NCBI RefSeq assembly: GCF_000218685.1
Contig: NW_006763291.1
Location: 2,822,308-2,886,307 of the forward strand
Reading direction: 5' to 3'
DNA length: 64,000 bases
Source: Serpula lacrymans var. lacrymans S7.9
Taxonomy: Eukaryota > Basidiomycota > Agaricomycetes > Boletales > Serpulaceae
Shown: in pieces, positions 10,720 to 22,387 of the stretch
Position numbering within the stretch: position 1 is the stretch's first letter
Layout of the letters: the number at the start of each line of letters is the position of its first letter
The notes under the pieces: generated by a model
Told to the model about the DNA's origin: nothing
Seen by the model: only the letters and a program-made list of their open reading frames with translations
Database searches by the model: none
Program-made: the position numbers and the translations under genes

Positions 10720-13650
10720 ATGCCCAAAGCGGCCAGTTCAAAATCTCCGAGCATCACTGCTCCTAATAACTCACGTCCCGTGAAAATCAACGGAGGCTTA
10801 AGCTTGAGCCAACAGCATGTTTTAAAGAGGAACCAAGTTGAGGCCACTTTCTAGTCTAACCCTGCGATATATCTAATATCCTTCCGCACTAAGGCTTGTC
10901 ATCAGTGTAGGAGACGCAAGTTGGTAAGTTACTTTGCTTTTATTGCATGCGCTGGTACTAAATTATGACCTGATCAATTTGAAGAAATGGTACTGTCTCA
11001 TGCTGTATAGCTAAGAGCTCTCTTAACCTATCTCTCGTTCGGCAGTGATGCGAAACGACCTTGTTCGACATGTGTTCGTTCACACTCTCATGCTGCTGCA
11101 CACGCCCCCGCAGGACTTGAATTACCACCTCACCCAGATTGTACTTATGACGAAGGTGAGCTATATATTTGCGACAGCATGGTAAGGTATTTATTTGAGA
11201 CCCAATAGCTCCCGACACAAATGCGTCAAGTACGGAGATCCCTAAGAATAAGTATGAGAAATTAGAGAGCCGTATCTGTGTGTTCTCATATCGCATTAAA
11301 CGATTCATCTCCTTATGCTTACGTTGTTATTGCGTAGTGGAATTGGAATCTCTCTTAAAACAAAAGGGCGGGGACATAATATCACGTGAACAGAGCACCA
11401 GCGATAGTCCCAGCGACTCATTGCAATCCCACAGCACAAATGATTTTGGGTTGCTTGACCCGCTCACTGCCTTCAGTTCAGTGCAAGCACTGACGTCTCC
11501 GGACGATATCTTGGATCCCAGCATATTTCAGTCCGACTCGTTGATGCAAGATTTAGCATTAACAATCCCTCCAATACTTCCCCAACAAGGTACGAGCGGT
11601 CCCGTAACCAATCATAAAAGTAAAGGTCTCCTTCATGGTCTAATCAAAGCCATATTGATCAGACGTTTACTGGCCTCACTGGCCACCTCACCTTCCTCGA
11701 CCTGACCTGTTACGGCATCTGTGAGTCCTAATTCCATCCTATGGAAAGTTGATACTTCCCAATGACTTGCCGTCAGCGTCGAAACTTTCTTTGCGTGTCA
11801 CCCACTAGCTTCTCGTCTGTTCCATGTACCAACATTTATGACGGCTCTGTCATTACCACCTGATCATCCTAAATTCCCGATTTCTCCCGTACTCCATGCC
11901 ATCTGTGCTGTCAGTGGTATTTATACGGCAGCTGTTACCTCACCCCAATTTACCAAGTCCTTTCACCCAGGTACGTGCCATCCTATGTCTATTGTCAGGC
12001 TGACAAAGTCAAGCTTCAATCCCAAGACGAGATTTTTCTTCAAAATTGTTTTGGTGACGACGATCAACACATGTCATTTACAGAGCAGCATGCACGATAC
12101 GCCAAGAGATATGCTGACGAATACATGGTCATGGGCCACAATCTTATGCAATGCCTACAAGGTAGATATTTGTTTTCTTGTATACAAACATTTAACTGAA
12201 GCTTAACCGATAAGCCTATGTTATTTTGACATGGTATTACTGGTGTCACTCTAAGTGAGAGATTGCGTATTTCAGCTCGAAATTTGACTGATGTGCGTTT
12301 TTGGCAGATGGGTTGAGGTTGCTACTTGCTATTTTTTGATCTGGTATCACCTACTCCAACCAATCTTTTTTGCAGCTTTTTACCGGGTCCGGGCACTCTA
12401 TGCGGACTGCAGTACCCTTGGGATTAAATGTCTGCCCTCCATTCCAATCCATATCGAAAACTTTGCGGTCATTATCAATAGTACCACCTGCTCGCGATGT
12501 CGTGGAAGATGAGATGAGGCGGAATACGTTCTGGTTAGCTTACGCTATAGATCGTCAACATGGATCCGGGACAGGTTGGGCTCTTAGTCTTGACGATCAA
12601 GATATTTCTCAGCTACTTCCAGTTCGGGGAGATAACTTTGAAACAGGAGTAAGTTGAATTGTACTCCAGGGGCGCGCATATCTTTCATTGATGTCGATTA
12701 GGCGCTCATAGCCCCAGAAGACCGACAGTGGTCACACGACAAAGAAATGCTAATTCTTCATCCTCCAGACCAAACCGACTCCTTCGTTCTGTACATCAAG
12801 AGCACAATGTTGTTATCGCGTGTCAAGAATTTTAACCACAGATTTCGATCCAGGCATCATTGTGGTGATATTGCTGCAACTCCTACGCATGGTTATTCGA
12901 GAGATTCCATGTTCAATAACCTTGATGCCCGTACCGCACCTGGGTTCATGGAGCTTGACGAACTCATTGCCGTGTTTAAAGCATCGATTCCATCTCATTT
13001 AAAAGACCCTTTCATGAATGGCGGCGTGGACTCACTGCTATACACAACGTCTCTTGTTCCCCATGTGTACGTTTAGATCATACAGCTGTTCCGTATTAAA
13101 CCTCATGATTCTTAGTTCTATGATTCTTCTCCACGACCCACATGCTGAGGTCGAACATGCCGGTTGTACTTCTGCCTTAAAAATTCTAATAGCCGCCCGG
13201 GGAATTCTCGACCTCCTTTATGGTGCATGGTCAACGAACTACGATATGGGTCTTTTGGATTACTTTTGTCCGGTTAGTCATGAAGTTGACCCTATCCCTA
13301 TATTACGAGTTACTAAGGAGTGAACGTGCTCTACATGCTGTAGTTTTGTTGGTTCCTCGCTGGCCGTGTGTTGGCGCGTTTTTACAAGGCAGCACTGGAT
13401 GCCAAGAGTGCAGAGCAATCTGGAAACCTTCAAACAGAGCTTGAATTTGTATTGTTCGTAATTTTTTTGATCGTAGTCCCCCAGCTCATAATTATGTCTG
13501 TTACAGAATTGCACTAAACAGAATGGGCGAACGAGTTCCACTTGCTTGTATGAGATCCCCAGTACTTCTCTCTATAAAGCTGACCTATCGTCATACACAG
13601 ATAGATACTTCAAGATGCTGAGTGATCTTTATTGCTCCACGAAGCTATGA
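10720..13650 (+). CDS. Zn2Cys6 fungal transcription factor, finger apparently broken
   Basis: Multi-exon gene for a zinc-cluster regulator. Exon 1 (from 10720) ends KRNQ and splices to ACHQCRRRKL. The next exon gives DAKRPCSTCVRSHSHAAAHA. The third cysteine expected between them (L-K-C-D) is not encoded: the sequence runs straight from AAGTTG into gtaagt, and the downstream frame needs five more nucleotides. Further exons give a coiled linker (KNKYEKLESRI, ELESLLKQKG), then YWPHWPPHLPRPDLLRHLVE and TFFACHPLASRLFHVPTFMT. These are followed by the fungal_trans core, including LGLNVCPPFQSISKTLRSLS and DEMRRNTFWLAYAIDRQHGS. The last exon encodes RYFKMLSDLYCSTKL. At least one junction near 12,270-12,300 does not resolve cleanly. 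The downstream frame is otherwise well kept, so the damage is recent or the finger is spliced in an unusual way. Confidence 0.75.
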
Positions 13651-13791
13651 AGGGCCGGCTTTCTTACAACAGATTTGTATTAGTGTGGATTTCATCTTGT
13701 TTTTCTCATGTAGAGTATTTATGGCTACAGCGCTATCTTTTAACACAGACCCAATTCATTGTATTTCCTCCTTACTACATCATCAGAACGT

Positions 13792-15584
13792 CTATACTCT
13801 TGAGCTCTCCCCCTGCCTCGCGCTGAAATCGGGAACAATGTGATCGCAATGTAAGTGCCGAGGAAATCGATAAAGGTCATATGAACTTACCTTCAACAAC
13901 AGAATCCTACAATCATCCATCATTACTTCGGTAACGTTAAATTTTTCCTCACTAACAATCTCCCTGTAAGGTAGACCGGCACCTAGAGGCTCCGCAAAGG
14001 GCAAATTGGTTCCATCCACGAGCGAACCCGTCACTATGTGCCCCTTCCAACCACTATTATTTTCTCTTTGATTATCCTTCAGAACATTTGGGTTAAAATC
14101 CCGAATTCGTAACCTTCGGGGCTCCTGCGAGAGCTGATTCGTCGGATCGCAGTTGATCGTTTCAACGGCTTTGTACCCATAAAGAGCGTGTTGCCAGTCC
14201 GTTGCCTCGCTCTCGGGGAACCAACGCGTGTGCTCGAGACCCCAGACTGACCACGGGACAGGCATATTTTCCAGCTCAGGGTCGGCCAGCAGGATTTTAG
14301 TCACAGTATTTTGCTGGAAAAAATGTACGAGGTCGACGAAAAAGATGAAGCTCTGGGCTTCTTCCATGTCAGATTGGGAGATGATGGAGACAAAAAAGAC
14401 GAGAAGTTGTTTATCGGGGTCAGGTTGGAACAGCTGACCATCTTCGAGTTGGCCGCCTCCGGAGCAAGGAACCCCAGATCCTGGCGTAGGATTACCGCTC
14501 ATGAAAGTGCATGAGTAAATGTACTCCTGCTTCAGTTCGGGTAGCGCATATCTCCCGGTACATTTAGGAGGCCCTGAAAGATCTTCAGGAAAGGTATACA
14601 GTTCGATTATTCCAATGACAGTGAGAACAAGGAATGCGTTGTTCGAAAGGAAGGAAAAGTCATCGATGCCATCTAGAAACGTTTTTGTAATCTGAAGTGG
14701 AATGAGATATTTGCAAAATAAGTAGACAATGAATTACTTTTGTTTCCCGTTTTTCCGTCCAATTCCAAATTTGTAGAGAAGCACCAAGCTCGTAAGTAGG
14801 GAGCAATACATCTCGACAAAGGAGGGCGACGAAGTCTCCAACGACTTGAACCTTTATAGCACTCGCTGGCTCGGAGAATTCATGGGAGATTAGTGACCTG
14901 TTGATGGAGTGCAGCGTCGACGATGCAGCACGAGGATGGGCTTCGTTTGTCGATAAAGTTCTCAGATGGATATCATACGCATGCGCTTCCCTATTCCATA
15001 ACAATGAGATGTTCAGGCGGATGGGGAGGGAAACTCACTCTGACTCTGGGTGTGCCACAACGACGAGGAGATCGTCAGCTGGAGAGAATGTAAAATCAAC
15101 CAGTATCCACGATGTGGTGGGATGGGTCCAGCCACGCATAGATTGCATATTCTCTGCAGTGGGAAGTTTCACAAAATGGATCAAGCTACCAGTTGCATTT
15201 CCGTAGATCCCACCAGCGAATTCGTAAACATGGCCTGTTTGAGGTATTGGAAGAGTGCACTTCTTCTTATACTTCATGTGCTTCCACGCATGTTCGCGGC
15301 CCCGCAGAAGGTTGCTGCGCGTCGATATGAAGGATCCAGACTCCAAAGATTTTGCTGAGACCATTTGATAAAAAGCGAGGTCTAGGATATACTGTAGGCG
15401 TGGGGAGTTGTCGACAGCGGCCTTGAAGTATTTACATGTCTGCGGGGTCTCGGTATTATGGCGTCAATAAAGAAACGGGAATCAGAAAGCTCACCACAGA
15501 TACACGCAAGATATCGCGAGAGGGCAAGAATATCAAGGCATGGCATAACAACTCGAGCGGGAGCTGGAGTAAAGCTACAGTCAT
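13792..15584 (-). CDS. F-box protein
   Basis: The start at 15584 opens with MTVALLQLPLELLCHALIFL followed by PSRDILRVSV, a typical N-terminal F-box (residues about 5-45, completed in the next exon by CKYFKAAVDNSPRLQYILDL). F-box proteins link substrates to the SCF ubiquitin ligase through Skp1. The remaining exons give about 450 residues in frame, for example GHVYEFAGGIYGNATGSLIH, LQIWNWTEKRETK and NNAFLVLTVIGIIELYTFPE. They look like beta-propeller-type repeats without clear WD motifs. The substrate is unknown. This arrangement is common in large basidiomycete F-box families. Confidence 0.75.
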
Positions 15585-15955
15585 GGTATACAAGTAGAAG
15601 CCAGTCACCAGTCTGCAAGTATCCTTATGGGTATAAGTACACTTGCAACTCGTTTGCTGGCAGTACAACGGATAGGTTATGCCAAAGTTCAGGAATATAT
15701 GGTTAGGAAAGCACTGCACTGGGAAGGCTGAACTAAAATACAGGATAGAGGAACAAGGAGTGACTCGGAGTGGTCTGAAACTGCAAAAGGTGTGCAGCCA
15801 ACTTTTTCGTTTCAGCCACCCGATATTGAGAGCACGTGGCTTCCATTTCAGGAAGTACCAGTGTTCACTAAATTGGGCCGTTCGTCCATCGCTCCGAGCC
15901 TACAGCGGCTCTGTTCTCTGTCCTCGTCCCAGTGTTTCTGCCAGTATCTCGTTTC

Positions 15956-17759
15956 ATGAGTACTCAAAACCTCCCAAGGAGCGACGCCAAATGGTCTTTC
16001 AGACCCTTTTCTCCACCATTGGCCCAAACAGCCAGTACTGATGGCCGAGTGTCTTTAGACAGCGACCGCAGCACCTCGAATTCATCCCCGCCGGTTGCAC
16101 TTAATGGATCTACCAATGGAGTCACACACAGCGAAGACGATACCCTCGATCCAATACAAAGATTACAACAAGAGCTACGACGAGAAAAAGATGAAAAGGA
16201 GAAGCTCTCAGCCCAGTATCACAACTTACTGGCCAAGTTGACTACCATGCGGACATCGCTCGGCAATAAGTTAAAGCAAGATGCTGTACGTCTTAACCTT
16301 TTAATTTGATGTCCAGGTCTCTGAGAAGGCTGTCTCAGGAAGAACTTGATAGGAGGGAACAGCAAGTAAACGAACTATCTGCTCGGAACAATGACCTGTC
16401 ATCCACGGTCGAGACACTCACGGCTGAGTTGATTGCCTCTCACGAAGAGTCGGAACGGACCGCGCGAGACTTGGACTCTATGCGAAGCCGCGTGCTTAAT
16501 GACAATGCGCAAGAAAGCTTGTTGAGAGAGCGTGAGCTTAGAGAGGCAACGGGTGAGCTAGAACGGTGTCGCATAGAGCGTGACGAGTGGGAGCGACTGG
16601 CGATGCAAGAAAAGGTAATAGCGGACGAAGCGAAATTGAATGCAGACACCTTGGGGCGTGAGATGGAACTAGAACGAGAAGCAAGAGAACGAGAGTCCAT
16701 AGAACTTGAGGAAGCACGGATCAGGTCAGACAACTTGCAGTCTGTGCTCGAAGATTTCCAAGCCGGTACGGTGTTTTTGCTTCCGGCATATATTATTAGC
16801 TCACTTTCAGCAGCAAAGGAGCATGAGTTGAACCAAGCTGTCAGAGACTTCAAAGATCAGCTGGATGAAGTCACACTTTCTCTTGCCGAGTATAAGCGTC
16901 GAGCACTTGATGCTGAAGTTAGTGTGTTATCTGTATCGTTTTATAGTATCAGGTTAAGCTTATCCATTGGCAGCTTAAACTGGAAGAAAACTCTGGCAGC
17001 GCTTCACGAATAGAAGAGCTAGAAAAAGAAACTAAGGAGAAGAATCTACTCATAGGAAAGCTACGTCATGAAGGTTCGCACTATTCACCATCCCTATTGT
17101 TTTACGTTATGAACATGTATACCATAGCTGTCATCCTGAATGAACACTTGATGGAAGCTTTGAGACGTCTGCGGCGGAACTCTTCAGATACTAATGTTGA
17201 CAGACGTCTCGTCACCAACGTTCTCTTGTCATTTCTCGCTACCCCCCGGGCGGATCCCAAACGTTTCGAAATGCTCTCACTATTATCAACTGTGTTGTCC
17301 TGGTCCGATGCGGAGCGAGAGAAAGCAGGATTACAGCGAACTACTCTACAACCCTCGGGCACAACTTCTTTCTGGGGGCGTCCGTCAAATGTGGGTTCTC
17401 CAACAAAGAGCCCAGGCAGCGACCTAGAGAAGACGGACGAGACTGAGGTAACGTGTCAGCAAACATATACATTAATGCTCGTCCTAATAATTTTATATGA
17501 CCAGTCGTTCTCTCGGTTATGGGTCGAGTTTCTTCTTACAGAGGCGAACCAGGGTGAATCGCCAACAAGGCCAAGGTCGAATAACTCCGTACCAAGTAGC
17601 CCTACTCGCAGTCCTTATGGTCAACTGTCGTCCCCATCTGCCGCCAAAGGTACAAGGCGCCTTGCTTCATACACATCTGCAGCAATGGCAAGTTCGCCAA
17701 ACCTCGCGCTGGCCCCGCCGCCGTCACGGAAAGGGAAGGAAAAGGAGGTTGTTTCGTGA
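15956..17759 (+). CDS. RUD3: Golgin with GRAB domain, Rud3-like
   Basis: The start at 15956 (MSTQNLPRSDAKWSFRPFSP) leads into a long coiled coil. It is dense in Glu, Arg, Lys and Leu from about LDPIQRLQQELRREKDEKEK through the exon at 16306-16770 and onward. The C-terminal part has NEHLMEALRRLRRNSSDTNV followed by VDRRLVTNVLLSFLATPRAD and LSTVLSWSDAEREKAGLQR. This matches the GRAB (GRIP-related Arf-binding) domain of Rud3/GMAP-210, which binds Arf1-GTP at the cis-Golgi and tethers vesicles. A Ser/Pro/Arg-rich tail closes the protein. Family assignment is by pattern; the upstream coiled coil alone would not be diagnostic. Confidence 0.8.
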
Positions 17760-18045
17760 TCCCGGCTGGCTCGGGCTGCTGTCGTTCTGCTCTCTTCATC
17801 TTGGACGTACTTTGTATTTCTTGTTTCTTCGGTTTAAATTGATCACTCTTTATGCACAAAAAACCCAGGCGAACATTCAAATTCATATGCTAATATAACA
17901 TTATGGGCGATGAGATAGTGTGTAAAAGGATGATTGGCAAGATCTAGAAAAAAAATCCGTTTGTATGGCTGTGACAGTCATTATGAGCAGCACGCCCAAG
18001 ATATCAGGTAATAAAGAAGAATGGAGTAAACCTCTGTTGTTGTAT
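17760..18045. other. Convergent gap between golgin and UBE3D-like genes
   Basis: Only 3' ends of two converging genes are present; nothing else is recognised. Confidence 0.4.
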
Positions 18046-21000
18046 TCAAGCACGATGTAACCATCCTACGTCCAGCCCAGTCATAGTTCTCATACTTTCC
18101 GGATAAGAGCGTGTGCTCTCTCGTAGCAGGCCCGCTAACCGACGACATATATCCAAGGGATAAAACAGATACTCTGCTTGAGGGAATCCAGGATATTTGT
18201 TCAACAAACTACCACAAGAAGCATCAGTAAATGATATGAAGAACAGTTGGTAGAAGTATTCCTTACTCCTTCAAGTCCGTAGATTTCGTAGATGGACGAA
18301 TGACCTTGTATAAAACTTTGGCCGCATGTATTGACCCATTCTTTTTCAAGAAATACTCAGTAGGTAACATATAAGATAGCCGAATACTCGGCTTGAATAG
18401 CCACATCTACCCAAGGTATATGATTACTTAGGCTGACGGGAGCATGAAAAATGAAACTCACTAAAAGCCTTGGCCGCTCATCCTCCTCATCTGATATCAC
18501 AAATCGATAAGTAGCATGAGCTTGAACATATTCGGACATATCCTCGACGATGAACGCAGATAGTGGTACTCTTTGTGGTCTTTTTGATCAAGGTATTAGC
18601 AAAAGTCCAGACATGCAAGCGGAAAAAACTCACTTAGCGGTAGGACTAACAGGTCGGATGGCATATTTCAGCAGGCGATACATAGTAATGACCCCACCAT
18701 CTTCATGTCGTTCTTGGCATCGACCAACCATGGCACCACACATGCAGCGAACTAGACGCCAATCTTCGGCTCTCTGAATGACAGACACAATGTAAGCGTT
18801 GGAATCGGAAATCACGTGAAAGAGAGAAAACATTAATTAAAATTGTGCCCTCAAGGGTAGCTCCCGAGGCGTGTACCTCTGCAACACGAGAGTTGTTTCT
18901 TGGAGGAAACCAACGTAAAACGTTGTCGATATTGGGCGCTTTGTATCAACCGAAATGCTCTCGCATCGTAACCGCACCACAACAGTCTGTGACATTACTA
19001 AACCCAACAAAGGGGTTTAATATATCAACAAAGTGAGGGTATCGATTACTTAAACGATCGCCGTTGGTAGAATCCCAACGCCGGTCTTCTTAGTCGCCCG
19101 AGGTAGAATGAAGCGAAAGGAAAATAGGAAAGGTGTGTGCCTACCTTGGGTCGTTCCGTTGTCGTTATAGTACTTTTCACTACGGATGTGTCTTCGAAGA
19201 GAACGTAACTCCCACCAACCAGTGCTTGTCCCTGTTCTGGCCAGAATCCACGACCATGTTTGGTAATTTGCTCGTGTAGCGTTTGATCAGTATGGCACAT
19301 CCAGGCATCAACTAATTCTTCCCAATGCTCTGAAGGTAGATCCTTATACTCTACAATGGCAGATGAATGCACGAGTGGAAGAGAGCAGGAAGTGCAAATA
19401 AAGTTAGTTGGCTTTAGAGAAGATAACTGAGTCGCATCCATGAGCGGGGCGGATGTTCGGTCGTCGTAGGATTGGGACCGGGATGTAGAAACGACGCTCA
19501 GCTTCAGCTCGTAGTAATCATTCCGCAGCTTAATATCTTGGACACCCGAAGCTATGCGCGCAGGGAGAGTAAGTGGAGGCGATGATACCGCATCATTCCT
19601 TATGATAAGTAGATCGCCTTCCGTGCCACTTTCTACTGTTGGTAGCACTTCTGCGCTGAGATCGGTGTTCGATGCCAGGCCCCCAACCGAGACGAAGACC
19701 AGAACGTGTTGCAGTGTTTCATGATGTTCGGCAATGTAAGAAATATCCAAAGCAGCTATACAAATCGATTCATGAGCGAGGACATAAATTACCAACTTAT
19801 CAGCTAAGTATCACACACCTTGCCTCGAGGATCCTTTCCCAGATGAGCCTGGTCGGCTAGGACTCTTCTTGGTTTTTGAATCTGCGGGATGTCCTGATCT
19901 GGAGGATGGGCGAAGCCAGGACAAAGATGGTGCTGACATGCTTCGGTTGCGTGATCCTTTCTTCCGAACTGCAACTTCATTTGCTAAAGCCTGCGACGAA
20001 ACTTCCGACGACGATCGTGCAATGGCGTCCACTCCGAGTACCCTTGCTTCTTGCGGCATGGACTCCCGAATAAACTCCGGTAAGCTTACAAGACCATTCA
20101 AATCTCGAACTTTTGGGACTTGCAGCACTGCGTCCTGAGTGTGATATCGACCTGACTCTGAGTGCTGCATAAGCTTCTCCACGAAGGCGTCGCGCTATGG
20201 CATAATTATAAATATTAGATAATCAACATGTCGAGAACCAGCTTACTTGTTCTCGGTCTTGTTGACGGGCCTTCTCCAGTCTCACCTTTATCGGTCCATC
20301 TAGAATGACCGACTGATCTATCAACCTACGGTCCGAAGCCTTGCCTAGTAAATCCAGCATGTCCTCCAAGTCGGTCAGATCCGGGCCCTTCTGCTTTCCT
20401 TTCAAGAGGGCAGACCGGCTACCTTCACGCCTTGCTTTTTCCATCTGTTCTACTTTTGCTGTTTTGAGCTCGACCCGTTGGTTGTGTAGCTGCGGGGCAA
20501 CCATATATAGTCGATCAATGGCCATAGTCACTGCCTCGAAGTCCAGCCGCATCTTCTCGCTCGGCGCAACTGGACTGATCGACTGCGAGGGAACCTTTAT
20601 CTCCGGTACATGCATAGATGCGCGGGCATCCGAATCGTACTCAGGAGGAGTATCAAACTCGTAGTCTCTGTAATCGTATTGAGGAGGGAGATGATCGAAC
20701 GCGGATAGCGGATGAAGGCTGTTTGTACGGTTCTTGCACATCGACAAGACAGTTTCCAGTTCATCATCTATTTTTGACCAAAGAAGGGCAGTTTCTACGA
20801 CCTGGACGGGAGGCGAGCCGGCTCTAATCACATCAGGTTTTGATAGTCGCTCAACCTGAAAGTCGCTGAGTTGGCGCTCGAGAGTATCGAGTAAATCAGC
20901 AGTAGTCCTGACTTCTACGGAAGCTGGACCGGAAAGATTTGCCATATCATGATTCGCTGTTGATGTGGAATACACAAGCGACAATTGATTGAAGTGAGAG

Positions 21001-21632
21001 AGGAGGGAGACGAGCAGCTGAGCGAGATATGCATCGCACTCATCCAAAGAGGGAGCTATAGCTTCTACTCGCACGCGAAGTTCGCAGAACAACGTTGCAT
21101 CATCGATGGATTCGATGGTTCCCATAGCGTGTTCCCCATCCCTTGTTCGTAGATTCATCACTAGCGTATGCAGTGCAGAGGATGGCTGCGGAGGGCTGCC
21201 GGCAGACACGGAGATTGACTGCGGCGGCATTGAATGTCGGCGGTCTGGAACAATTGGCTGCCAATTTGTGGAGCCGGACAGCAGGTTATTGAGGGTCAAT
21301 AGACAAGATCTCTGAACGTAAGAGATCGAAGGCATGATATCCAGCTAGATGGGTGTTTGTGAATGAGTATGCTGGGTATATGCGCGAGAAACAAGGGTGC
21401 TCACCAAAGATGTGCGATCCTTTGAACAGCTGACGGCCTGCGACGACTCTGCAACTTGAGAAATACGATCCTCGTGTAGTTCATATTCGACTGTTTCTCG
21501 AGCGAGCTCCTCGAGTAAGTCGTCCTGCAAAAAACGCTCTCTTTCTGCGCGTGATGGAAAAGGATCTGGAACAGAGTTTCTGAGTGTATTGGAGTCGCGT
21601 TGTGAGTGCTGGGGACGGGTCAGAGTCGCCAT
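18046..21632 (-). CDS. UBE3D: HECT-like E2-binding protein (UBE3D type) with long N-terminal extension
   Basis: The C-terminal half matches the HECT-like ubiquitin-conjugating-enzyme-binding family. It contains ISYIAEHHETLQHVLVFVSV, LKPTNFICTSCSLPLVHSSA, YKDLPSEHWEELVDAWMCHT, WRLVRCMCGAMVGRCQ, IHAAKVLYKVIRPSTKSTDL and finally YPGFPQAEYLFYPLDICRRL, ending DVGWLHRA. Such proteins bind E2 enzymes and can act as ubiquitin ligases. About 600 residues precede this (start MATLTRPQHSQRDSNTLRNS at 21632). They include a helical part with DFEAVTMAIDRLYMVAPQLH and a basic Ser-rich linker. I do not recognise this region in UBE3D outside fungi. The joining intron (about 19,758-19,808) keeps frame, and no ATG is placed to start the second half separately, so one fused gene is favoured; two genes remain possible. 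Confidence 0.75.
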
Positions 21633-22387
21633 AGGACAGGATTTGGATGCAATATTTTTACGGGGCCGTCGCTTGAGGAAAACAGACCAAAAAAAGGCCT
21701 GACAGCGTTCGCATGTAAGGGCACGTGGCTCGGATGGGACTGGCTTCACAGACGGCTTGGCTCGTCCGAATACGATCACCGAATGGCAGGCTACGCTCAG
21801 ACGTGAGGCTGGTAAGAAGAGAGGCTGCAAATGGTGAAAGGTACAGAGTGGCTTTTATTTGGATCCTCGTATTTGGGTATCTTGACATATGATATGATCA
21901 TACCTCCATGCCGATGCCCATCGGCCAAGGCTCTGTCCCAACTTTCATCACCACTCTCATCATTATGGCAACTTTGCCGCCCACGTTAAGAAGTAAGAAG
22001 TAATGAGAAGCAGGACCCTGGCCTTTCCCGCAGCCTAAACCCAGCGGCATGCAGTCCAGGCTGGGAGCCTACAGCTTTTATCCCAACAAGTATTTAGTAT
22101 CTGGCGTGTGTTCTCAACGTTTCTCTGCTGCTTTACCACAGACCGTATATTTACCACTTCCTCATCGCATCTAACTTCTTGGTTGCCATCAACCACAACG
22201 ACCGGGACGGGATTCGTATCTTCGGAGGATCTTTCATCTGTGCGGCAACTAGACGGAGCCGACCATGTTTCGTGGTGCGTCCTAACTTGTGCTCCTTGAA
22301 CCGGGCAACGTTCTCAAATACTCGCTAGCTACCGGACCCCTCGCTGCAAGTCACCTCAACGATTTCGGCTCTACTCTCGCAGAAACT
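21633..22387. promoter_or_regulatory. Divergent promoter region
   Basis: About 750 bp lie between the diverging UBE3D-like and WD40 genes. A 5' untranslated exon of the WD40 gene may lie at about 22,200-22,275, because atgtttcgtg|gtgcgt has a good donor there. No further element is recognised. Confidence 0.35.
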
